Shown here in pieces: positions 39,901 to 49,700 of a stretch of DNA of 64,000 nucleotides. The DNA is from Rhodanobacter sp. GTDB taxonomy: Bacteria > Pseudomonadota > Gammaproteobacteria > Xanthomonadales > Rhodanobacteraceae. The notes below the pieces were generated by a model. The model ran no database searches. It was given only the letters and a program-made list of their open reading frames with translations, and was not told the DNA's origin. A program made the translations under genes and the position numbers. The stretch covers positions 24,052-88,051 of the forward strand of contig DAIDKO010000096.1 in the NCBI GenBank assembly GCA_027450005.1, in the 5' to 3' direction. The stretch's first letter is position 1; every line of letters begins with the position of its first letter.

Positions 39901-40383
39901 GGCCACAGTGCGCTGCATGCGGCCGCGCAGTTCGGCTTCGAGCATAACGACAGTCTGCGCGCACGCCGCCTGCTCGACGCGCTGCTCCGGCACGGCGCCG
40001 CCGTGAACCGCGCCGACGGCGAAGGCAAGACCGCGCTGCTGTTGCTGCTCGGCGGATCGCAACGCCCCGGCAGCGAATGCGACGCCACCCACCTCGGCGC
40101 ACTGGTTCCCGTGCTGCTGGAAGCCGGCGCCGACGTGGCGCACGCTGACCAGCGCGGTGTCACCGCGCTGCACGCCTGCGCCATGCATGCCCTCCTTGCA
40201 CCCGCACGCGTGTTGCTGTCGCGCGGTGCCGACCGCGCTGCCAGCGATGCCTTCGGTCGCACCGCCGCCGACGTGGCCCGCCAGCTCGGCTACGTGGACA
40301 TCGCCCACGAACTAGCCGTGCGCAGCAGCGCCATCCCCAGCGTACGGCAGACCCTGCGGCAACCGGCGCAACCGGCGGAGTGA
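36916..40383 (+). CDS. Large membrane-anchored ankyrin-repeat protein
   Basis: Hydrophobic N-terminal third then many ankyrin repeats such as GRTALHGAVLCEEPMVAAMLLDAGAPVNALDQAG. Confidence 0.92.
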   Translation: MTQTHSRRRPTFLQALAWFIPGLLAVALAGLVAHPLTLIPLLLANALTMAAVCHAIGFEPEPSFSRTVLRRGAAHLVMLTGYAVIVFALVAWPMLSLSQSHSLSATLALVATLVLALAVLWRPWPAFGLVFVWDDAYPARHDGSWIFTATLRSLMFGRHLAREERFFSHFLPASLALLAMTWCAIALSGLYGMLPPEIRTAALALYGVLVLPLGCLVLANRTLRALLCAQHDRHRRRVEHAAEMAATPVEVTLLTERERTAGAPEQAAALLAATRDGDIERALALVEAGADPATAPPAGDRDQRPVLMLAALLPDTRLLRTLIAKGADVNHATGGLTPLLAATRDSVHGRAEAVMTLLANGADPLAADAEGRTALHGAVLCEEPMVAAMLLDAGAPVNALDQAGASPLAVACRAANWPLAKFLLEHGAKPAPANGEPALVAAAGIADDDPAGVKLLLKHRAAVNAVDALRRSALIAAAAEGHEQIARALCAAGADVMLADHRGSTALMEAARAGAVGIVQRLAEAQPDARVRDSHGRDALTLACQSPRAHADTVRALLALGAEPKTPGNDGRSALDHAAAAGRWDLVALLDPETPLPASLGRAALSSGSDTPSHLLDALRFGHWAIVSGFAARVREWPQAQLAQLYLDLAQPGLGQARRWLLDHGLAAEARLAAQQPDDEQGDEVADDGERAALPPLGRRLFDALLLQLPASTEAVEDLLQAGATPAGAGLLAQALQRLGGSAQGAALLLTLLERGADPFGPDARERTPLHLAAANGQTEVLQVLLARGCNPNACDRDGRTPLFAALEHGEASLPLVRALIAHGADAESSDANGETPLGLALEHPAVERWLNWDRWPRPRRPLRADDLPAAAQAGALVAVQRLLELGFAVDTVDAHGASALLHACGAGHREIAACLLEAGADTALAAANGITPLAAAVTGGRESTVTLLLQHKAEIDQRLPNQSTALMVAAAMGRPELVEALLAAGAAVDAVDAHGHSALHAAAQFGFEHNDSLRARRLLDALLRHGAAVNRADGEGKTALLLLLGGSQRPGSECDATHLGALVPVLLEAGADVAHADQRGVTALHACAMHALLAPARVLLSRGADRAASDAFGRTAADVARQLGYVDIAHELAVRSSAIPSVRQTLRQPAQPAE

Positions 40384-40475
40384 GCGCCGTGGTTCGCTGA
40401 ACCGCCCGTCACACCGGCGCAGGCCGGATCGGCGGAGCGGCAAGCCGGCTCATGGTTGTTCCGACACGGGCGCGC

Positions 40476-42302
40476 TCACTTCTCCTCGGCCAGCGGCTTG
40501 TCCGCATCCCGCTCGCGCGCCCGTGGCTCGCTGTCCGCCTCGAACAACTTTTCGAGTTCGGCCAGCGCCTCCTTGGTGGTCTGCACCAACTTGGCCTCGT
40601 CGTCGTAGACCAAGTATTGCGCCTTGATCAGCTCGGCGTCCTGGCGACGGAAGCGCTCCACGCGGTCGGTAGCGCGCTCCGGCGTCATGCCCAGCGCAAC
40701 CAGCGCCTGCTTGCTCATCTTGAGGCTGGAATAGAGCGTCTCGCGGACCGGCTCGTCCACGCCGAGGTCCATCAGTCGCCAGACGTGCTGGCGGTTGCGC
40801 GCACGCGCCACGATCTTGAGGTGGGGATACATGCGCTTCACCACGCGCGCCACGTGCAGGCTGGATTCGGGATCGTCGCTGGCCAGCACGAATACCTCGG
40901 CCTTGTCCGCCTGCGCCGCTCGCAGCAGCTCGGGCCGTGCGGGGTCGCCGTAGAAGATGTCGTTCCAGCCGCCGAAGCGACGCACCAGATCCATCTGCTC
41001 GACCGAGTGGTCGAGCGCCACGAACGGGATGCCTTCGGTGCGCAGGATGCGCGCCACGATCTGCCCCATGCGGCCATAGCCGGCGAGGATGACGCGCGGC
41101 GAGTGCGCCACGATGGTGTCGAAATCGCGCGCCGGTTTGCGCACCTTGCGCGCGCCCAAAACCTTGGCCAGGGCCGCCACTAGCAGCGGCGTCAACGCCA
41201 TCGACAGGGTGATCGCCAGCACCAGCAGGTTGTGCTGGCGCGCACTGATGAGTCCCTTTTCATCGGCCAACTTGAGCACCACGAAGGCGAACTCGCCGCC
41301 GCAGGCCAGCAGTGCCGCAAGGCGCAGCGCGTCGCCGCGCTCCAGCGCGCCGACGATGCGCCCCAGCGGCCACAGCAACGCACCCTTCAGCAGCAGCAGC
41401 GCAGCCACCAGCTCCAGTACCAGCCAGGGCTCGCGCAGCAACAGCGAGACATCCATGGCCATGCCCACGCTGATGAAGAACAGGCCAAGCAGCAACCCCT
41501 TGAACGGCTCGATGTTGGATTCGAGCTCGTGGCGGTATTCCGAATCGGCCAGCAGCACGCCGGCCAGGAAGGCGCCCAGCGTCACCGACAGACCGGTCAC
41601 CTCCATCAGCAGCGCCACGCCCATCACCACTAGCAGCGCGGTGGCGGTGGACACCTCCACGGCGTCCGCCTTCGCCACGAAGCGGAACACCGGCCGCAGT
41701 AGATAACGGCCGCCCACGATCACCGCCACGATCACGCCCACCGCACGCAACGCGCCGCGCAGGTCGAAGCCGTGGCTGCCCGTACTGGCGAGGAACGGTA
41801 CCGCCGCGATCAGCGGGATCGCCGCGAGATCCTGGAACAGCAGGATCGCGAACGCCTGCCGCCCGTAGGCCGCGCCGGTTTCCTTGCGCTCGCCCAGGAT
41901 CTGCAAACCGAACGCGGTGGACGACAGGGCGAGGCTGCCGCCCACGACCAGGGCCGCACCTGGCGTGAAGCCCAGCAGCGACCACACGATCGTGCCGATC
42001 ACCGCACTGGTCGCCAGCACCTGTAGCAAGCCAGTGCCGAACACCGGGCGCCGCATCACCCACAGGCGCTGCGGCGAGAGCTCCAAACCGATCACGAACA
42101 GCATCAGCACGACGCCGAATTCGGAGATCGCCGCGATGCCGCCGTTGTCGGCCACCAGGCGCAGCGCCTGCGGCCCGATCGCGACGCCGGCCAGCAGGTA
42201 GCCGAGCACCGCGCCCAGCTTGAAGCGCTTGGTCAACGGCACAGCAATCACCGTGGCCAGCAGGAACACCACGGCCACCTGCAGGAAATGATGGCTGTCC
42301 AC
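40476..42302 (-). CDS. Monovalent cation:proton antiporter-2 (KefB/C-like) with RCK/TrkA-N domain
   Basis: LGAVLGYLLAGVAIGPQALRL; LALSSTAFGLQIL; PRVILAGYGRMGQIVARIL. Confidence 0.92.
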   Translation of the reverse strand: MDSHHFLQVAVVFLLATVIAVPLTKRFKLGAVLGYLLAGVAIGPQALRLVADNGGIAAISEFGVVLMLFVIGLELSPQRLWVMRRPVFGTGLLQVLATSAVIGTIVWSLLGFTPGAALVVGGSLALSSTAFGLQILGERKETGAAYGRQAFAILLFQDLAAIPLIAAVPFLASTGSHGFDLRGALRAVGVIVAVIVGGRYLLRPVFRFVAKADAVEVSTATALLVVMGVALLMEVTGLSVTLGAFLAGVLLADSEYRHELESNIEPFKGLLLGLFFISVGMAMDVSLLLREPWLVLELVAALLLLKGALLWPLGRIVGALERGDALRLAALLACGGEFAFVVLKLADEKGLISARQHNLLVLAITLSMALTPLLVAALAKVLGARKVRKPARDFDTIVAHSPRVILAGYGRMGQIVARILRTEGIPFVALDHSVEQMDLVRRFGGWNDIFYGDPARPELLRAAQADKAEVFVLASDDPESSLHVARVVKRMYPHLKIVARARNRQHVWRLMDLGVDEPVRETLYSSLKMSKQALVALGMTPERATDRVERFRRQDAELIKAQYLVYDDEAKLVQTTKEALAELEKLFEADSEPRARERDADKPLAEEK

Positions 42303-42400
42303 GAGCGCTCTCGATCCGTTGGCGAGACCCGATTATTCCACGCAACCTCGTTCACCGGCGGTGCTGCCACGGCAGGCCGCGGCATGGGATCATCCCGGCC

Positions 42401-43183
42401 ATGAAAACCCTCGCCGCCATCGCTGCGCTCGCCATCACCCTTGTCGCCCCGTTGCACGCGCAAGGCAACATCCCCGTCTACGGCTACCGCGTGGTGCACA
42501 GTTACCCGCACGATACCCACGCCTTCACCGAAGGCCTGCTTTACCTGCACGGCTACCTATACGAAAGCACCGGGCAGGTCGGCAGCTCCACCGTGCGCAA
42601 GGTCGATCTGCGCACCGGCAAGGTTTTGCAGTCCGCGCCCACGCCGTGGCCGGACTACGGCGAAGGCATCGTGGTATGGAAGGACAAGCTGATCCAGCTC
42701 AGCTGGCGGAACCACGAGGGCTTCGTCTACGACCTCGCCACGCTGAGACCGCAGGCACGCTTTCCCTATCCTGGCGAAGGCTGGGCGCTCACCACGGATG
42801 GCAAGCGGCTCTACATGAGCGACGGCACGCCGACCATCCGCATCCTCGATCCGGACTCGCTCAAGCAGGTGGGCAGCATCAACGTGACCGCCGACGGCAA
42901 ACCGCTCGCGAACATCAACGAACTGGAATGGGTGAAGGGCCAGATCTACGCCAACGTGTGGCTCACCACGCGCATCGCGCGCATCGATCCGGCTAGCGGC
43001 AAGGTGGTGGGCTGGATCGACCTCGCCGGCCTCGTGCCGCCGGCCGACACGTTGGCCGACCCCGTCAACGACGTGCTCAACGGCATCGCCTACGACGCCA
43101 GGCACGACCGCCTGTTCGTCACCGGCAAGTGCTGGCCGAAGCTTTACGAGATCAAGCTGATGGCGCCGAAGCCCGCTCGCTGA
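42401..43183 (+). CDS. Glutaminyl-peptide cyclotransferase
   Basis: HDTHAFTEGLLYLHGYLYESTGQVGSSTVRKVDL; NELEWVKGQIYANVWLTTRIARIDPASGKVVGWIDL; LNGIAYD. Confidence 0.92.
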   Translation: MKTLAAIAALAITLVAPLHAQGNIPVYGYRVVHSYPHDTHAFTEGLLYLHGYLYESTGQVGSSTVRKVDLRTGKVLQSAPTPWPDYGEGIVVWKDKLIQLSWRNHEGFVYDLATLRPQARFPYPGEGWALTTDGKRLYMSDGTPTIRILDPDSLKQVGSINVTADGKPLANINELEWVKGQIYANVWLTTRIARIDPASGKVVGWIDLAGLVPPADTLADPVNDVLNGIAYDARHDRLFVTGKCWPKLYEIKLMAPKPAR

Positions 43184-43700
43184 GAGCGCCCTGCGGGACC
43201 GCTGCATCTCGGTGCGGCAGCAGGCCGATCGTCCGCATCCACAGGTCCGACAGATCGGTCCAGTGTGTGATCGGCCGATTCGTGTGCCACAGGCCAGAGG
43301 CGTGGCCGCCGCGCGCGTACGGGCGCAGCTCCGCCGGCACGCCTCCCTTGGCCAGCGCGGCGTAGTAGACCAGCGACTGGTGCGCGCCGTCCGTGTAGTC
43401 GTCCTCGGCCTGCACCAGGGAGGTCGTCGTGGTCTCGCTGGAAACCGGCACGTTGGGATTCAGCCGGCCGCCGTCGAGCGCGATATGCCCGGGGTAGATG
43501 GCCATGGCGAAGTCCGGCCAGTCGCTCTACCTGTCCGCTGCATCCACCGGCCGGTACAGCTGGCGCGCGAAATCCGTGCTGGTTTCGGCGATCAGGAAGC
43601 CGTCCGCGGAGAAGCCGATCACACCGATGCGGTGTGGATCGACATGCCACTGCGCCGCGCGGGCATCGCCTCGGCCGGTTTGCGGGAAATTTCCGGACCG
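43152..43700 (-). pseudogene. Decayed alpha/beta hydrolase (esterase/lipase family)
   Basis: Frame reads ARAAQWHVDPHRIGVIGFSADGFLIAETSTDFARQLYRPVDAADR*SDWPDFAMAIYPGHIALDGG...HQSLVYYAALAKGGVPAELRPYARGGHASGL; in-frame TAG; N-terminal half missing. Confidence 0.8.
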
Positions 43701-43709
43701 GCGCTACGG

Positions 43710-44711
<1,002 letters not shown>

Positions 44712-44871
44712 TCATAAGGGCAGCCGCGCGATTTTAGCGCCGCCCCGCCCATCGCACCGCCGAAATGGGCGTTTTGCCGCAAGCGCCGGTGCAACATACG
44801 TGCGCAGATAGTGGACGCGCACCCGCGCGGCGTTGCACCCTACGCGTTTTCGCGACTGCCGAGCGAGACCG

Positions 44872-45885
44872 ATGTCCCACGGAACCACCGCCACCCTGCT
44901 TGCCGATCTGGGCGGCACCAATGTGCGTTTTGCTCTGGCCGGCGAAAGCGCCGAAGCGCCGCTGCGCATGGGCAGCATCCGGCGGTACCGGGTGAAGGAC
45001 TTCGAATCGCTGGCCGACGCCGCGCGCCAGTACTTCGCCGACACCGGCTGCACCGCGTCGCGCGCAGTGATCGCGGCGGCTGGTCGTATCGCCGACGGCG
45101 AGACGGTAAAGGTCACCAACAACCCTTGGGCGATTTCCGCGCCGGCGCTGCGGGCCAAGCTGGACATGGATGCCGTGCGGCTGGTCAACGATTTCGCTGC
45201 GCAGGCCATGGCCGTACCGCTGCTGAAGACCGACGCGCTGGCGCCGGTGGGCAAGCTGGGCCCGGCCACGCTGGACAGCGCGCTGCCGCAGACCTTCGTG
45301 GTGATGGGCCCCGGCACTGGCCTGGGCGTGGCTGGCCTGCTGTGGCGCGAAGGCCAGTGGGTGGTGCTGGAAACCGAAGGCGGGCACGCTGGTTTCGCCG
45401 CTCACACCACCGAGGACGTGGAGATCCTACACCGGCTCAACGCGCGCTTCGGCCGCGTCTCCAACGAGCGCATGATCTGCGGCAACGGCCTGGTGAACCT
45501 CTACCTGGCAATCGCGGACATCGCCGGCGGAGCAGCCGAGGAGTACACGCCTGAGGACATCACCGCGCGCGCCGAGGCCGGCAGCGATCCGCTGTGCGTG
45601 CGGACAATGGAGACCCTGGCGGGCATCTTTGGCAGCGTGGCCGGCGACTTGGTACTCAGCCTCGGCGGCTGGGAGGGGGTCTACCTTACCGGTGGCGTGC
45701 TGCCCTTCCTGCTGCCATGGCTACATCGCGGCGGCTTCCGCGAGCGCTTTGAAGCCAAGGGTCGCTTCCGCGAGACGATGGAGCGCGTGCCCACCTCGGC
45801 AATCACCCACCCCGAACCCGGCCTGCTCGGCGCCGCGGCCATCGCGCTGCGCGCCGCGGGACTGGCGCTGCACCCGCAACACTGA
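44872..45885 (+). CDS. glk: Glucokinase
   Basis: ATLLADLGGTNVRFAL; VVMGPGTGLGVAGLL; ETEGGHAGFAAH; YLTGGVLPFLLPWLHRGGFRERFEAKGRFR. Confidence 0.94.
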   Translation: MSHGTTATLLADLGGTNVRFALAGESAEAPLRMGSIRRYRVKDFESLADAARQYFADTGCTASRAVIAAAGRIADGETVKVTNNPWAISAPALRAKLDMDAVRLVNDFAAQAMAVPLLKTDALAPVGKLGPATLDSALPQTFVVMGPGTGLGVAGLLWREGQWVVLETEGGHAGFAAHTTEDVEILHRLNARFGRVSNERMICGNGLVNLYLAIADIAGGAAEEYTPEDITARAEAGSDPLCVRTMETLAGIFGSVAGDLVLSLGGWEGVYLTGGVLPFLLPWLHRGGFRERFEAKGRFRETMERVPTSAITHPEPGLLGAAAIALRAAGLALHPQH

Positions 45886-45899
45886 TCGACGGACGCGCC

Positions 45900-46583
45900 A
45901 TGCCACGCCGAGATACCGCCTTCCTGTTCGACCTCGACGGTACCCTCGTGGACAGCGTCTACCAGCACGTACTGGCATGGAGGGAAGCGCTGGACTCTGA
46001 AGGCATCAATCTCTCGGTGTGGCGTATCCACCGCCGTATCGGCATGAGCGGCGGCTTGTTCACTCGCGTGCTGCTGCGCGAGACCGGGCTGGACATCGCG
46101 GAAGAACGCCGCCTTCGTTTGTACGACGCGCATGCCGATGCATTCAACCGGCTGCATGCACAAGGCGCGGTGAAACCGCTGCCGGGAGCGCGGGAACTGC
46201 TCGACTACCTCACCGGACAGGAAATCCCCTGGGCCATCGCGACCAGCGGCCAACTGCGCACTGCGCGGAACAACCTCGAGGCACTGGGCATCGATCCGGC
46301 CAGGGTGCCGGTAGTGACGCGCGACCAGGTGCGCCATGCCAAGCCCGATCCGGACCTGTTCCTCGCCGCTGCCGAACGGCTGGGCGTAGACATTGATCGC
46401 TCGATCGTCGTCGGCGACAGCGTATGGGACATGCTCGCCGCGCAGCGTGCTCGCGCGCTGGGGGTGGGCCTGCTTAGCGGCGGTTACGGCGAGGACGAGC
46501 TCGCCCGGGCGGGTGCCTTGCGCGTTTATGAGGATCCGGCCGACATGTTGAAGCGCATCGACGAGGTGGCGGCGCGGAGCTGA
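45900..46583 (+). CDS. HAD-superfamily hydrolase
   Basis: AFLFDLDGTLVDSVYQHVLAW; AIATSGQLRTARNNLE; VVGDSVWDMLAAQRARALGVGLLSGGYGEDEL. Confidence 0.92.
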   Translation: MPRRDTAFLFDLDGTLVDSVYQHVLAWREALDSEGINLSVWRIHRRIGMSGGLFTRVLLRETGLDIAEERRLRLYDAHADAFNRLHAQGAVKPLPGARELLDYLTGQEIPWAIATSGQLRTARNNLEALGIDPARVPVVTRDQVRHAKPDPDLFLAAAERLGVDIDRSIVVGDSVWDMLAAQRARALGVGLLSGGYGEDELARAGALRVYEDPADMLKRIDEVAARS

Positions 46584-46776
46584 CTGACCGACCATCGCCC
46601 CTCGCGAAGCTGCGACACGTGAACCGGACAGTCGACGTAGCAAAAGTCGGCGGCTTTGGTGGGAGCGGATTTGGTCGAGGCGTGGTCGGTTCTCATCAAT
46701 CACCACGTCGTGGATGATGGCGAGATCGCAGCGGTGCGCGATGGTGTCTCCCAATCGCCTGACTGCCTACTCGGAT

Positions 46777-49700
46777 TTATCGATCTTGCGCCAGCATCCC
46801 GAAGCGGATCACTTGATCAGCCAGCCATTGCAGAAGTGCGTCACTTGCCACTTTACGTTCATTGCGTTCGGCATTGCTGTGCAACACGCCATGCCAGTGG
46901 AAGACTCTCGTCTCCGTCACCCCCTCGGCGCGAAGGAAATGTAGCAACGGGCAATGGGCGAGGTCCTGTAAAACCGCTTTTTGACCCCCTTTTGATGACG
47001 CCCAAAGATAAGCAAGCGCGCCGGCCCACGTGTGCAGCTCCGCGCTCCGGATGGGCGGCGCATCCATTCGACCTCGCAACCACGCCGGGAAGGCCTCCGC
47101 TGGCATCGGACGTGCCAAGCCAAAGCCCTGACCGAGTGGCGCTCGGATCCACTGCGCAGCTTCGACCGCACCCTCATCCTCCAGGCCTTCGACGACGGTG
47201 TTGTGCGCAAAGTCCTTGCCGATGCTCAACAGCGCAGACAGTAATCGCACAGTCCGAATCGGGTCACTTGAGAGTTTGCGAACCAGCGCTTGGTCGATCT
47301 TGACCGTGTCAAACGGCAAGTCGGCCAATCGCGACAAACTGTTGTAGCCCGAGCCCAAGTCATCGAGGCTGAGTCGCACACCCATGGTGTTCAAGGCATG
47401 AATCGCCTCCCCACTGCGCAAAGCATCCAGCGCTTCGCTTTCGAGAATCTCCAAGCTGAGACGATGCGAGGCGACCTGCGCGCTGCACAACGCCTGCTCG
47501 ACCCAGAGCGGGCAATCCGGGTGAAGCAGCGTCGACGGCGGAAGATTCACTGCAATGTCAACCTCTATCCCCTGCGTATGCCACTCGCTGACGAGTTCAA
47601 GCGCCTGATGTAGCCCACGACGGAACAGCACATTCAGGTCGTGGGAACCCAATTCGTTGAGAAACTGCCCCGGAACCAATACGGTGCCGTCGTCCAAGTG
47701 CAAGCGCGCTAGCGCCTCTACCTTGGGAATCGCGCCGTTACGCAGGTCGACAATGGGCTGGACCCACATGCGCAGACCTTTGCCGTAGAGGCTTTCCCGG
47801 ACGGTACGCGCGTACGCGAGATCCGGCGTGCCGTCACCGCGAATTTGCGAACTCAGGATTGCCTCGAACCGAGTACGCAAGAGATCCAGCCACGAATGGA
47901 CCCAGTCCGACGAGAACTGGTTGGGGTAGGCGCCGGTAAGTAGCAGGACGCTGTCGACCTCTTGGAGATTTGCAAGCGGCAACGCCACTGCGCATCGCCA
48001 GCCGAGTTCGCGCGCTAGCTCGCGCCAGTGTTCGTGCGGGGGATCGGATTGATCGGCTTCGACGACGTGGATCTCGCGGCTGAACCAGGCCTTCGATAAA
48101 GGGCCGCATCCCAAGCCAAGTTGCGGATCAAGTCTCAGATAGGGCGCGTCAAGATCGATTGCCTGTTGCAGACGTTCGGAATCAACACCTGCCAAAGCCT
48201 CGATGCGCAACCTACCATCGTGATCCGGGCGGAACAGTCCCGCGTGACGGATACCGGGAAGTCCAACCAGTGAGCTGAGCTCATGCAATATCGCCTCTGG
48301 CCAGCCGACATGTTCGACGGCGGGCGTACGTAATACAGCAAAGTACGCACCAGTGGTCTTGCTTATCGCACCCATCTGGGTCTGCACGTCCAGCCGTAAT
48401 CTGGCAGCGGCGACCCGCATCATTTCATAACGCTTGCTCGAGAAAAGCGGTGTCGCCTCCAGGTGTTGACGCAGCAGGTCTTCGAACAGCGCATACATAC
48501 GTTCCAGGTCTTCAAGCGGCAGCCCGACCAGTGCGTGGATCCGGCCAAGATGGAGCGCCCGCTCCTCGATAGATGCCCGACTACGCTGGGGGTTAAGCAA
48601 GTCCAGGAGGTGGCTAGTAAGAGACTGGCGAAGACGCTGCAATTTCTGGGCGGAAAGACCCCGAATAATCCGCTCAAGATGCGGCTGCCGGCGCAAGTTG
48701 TCGTCGAAAGCTGCGTCAAAGTGGTCGGCAACGCCCTTTAAACGGTCCTCTTCAATGGATCGCAATAGTTCTGCTGCCTTTACGCTATAAGGATCGAAAA
48801 GGCTCTCGGCAGGGGCAGGCAACTCCATGGGTTGCGCCTCCACGCCCCACCACTCCGATCGCTGGTTCTTGTGTGCTTTGACCTGATAGAGCGCTGCATC
48901 GGCCAAACGCATCAAGACATCGGGTTCCTTCGCATCACGGGGATACAGTGCCAAACCCATGCTCATCTCTATCTTGGCAATGCGTCCTTCGCCAAGATCG
49001 AACGCCGTCTCTACCGTGGTATGCACCCGCCTCAAGGCGATGACCAGCTGATCCATTATCCGATCGGGGTCGAGGAACTCCAGCAAAAGGACGAATTCAT
49101 CGCCGCCCAAACGCGCCAGAAAATCGGCACCCCGGAGCTGCCCTCGCAAGCGCCTAGTGAACTGTTGCAACAGCAGGTCGCCCGCGGGATGACCGAAGGT
49201 GTCATTGACCGGCTTGAAATCGTCCAGATCGATGATGCCAAGCGCGAACGCACTCTGTTGCCTGTGCGCACGAGCGATTGCGCCAGGCAAAACCTCGTCC
49301 AGTGCCCTTCGGTTGGGGAGACTCGTCAGCTCGTCGGTTCGAGCCCGTTGGCTCTCCAGGGCCTGCAAGGTGTGCAGAGCTTCCTTGCGGTCAAGCGCGT
49401 CCAAGCCCTGACCAAGCAAGGCAGCAACGCGCTCGCATAGCTTGACGCTTGCGTCATGGAACACATCACGCTCGGGCGCCGCCATCACGAGCACGGCCCA
49501 CGGTTGCCCGCTGCGCTTGATCACGGTCGCGAGTGCCGCCATCCAGCGATGCCGGAGTGCCGCTTCCTGCAAGGTTCCCTCACCAACGTGCGCGCAATAG
49601 TCATTTTTATAAACCGTGTGCCCTGCGCGCCACGCTTCCGCCATAAGGGAGCGCTCGTGGTTGAGTGGTACTGGAACGGAGTCCACCCACGTCACCCCTT

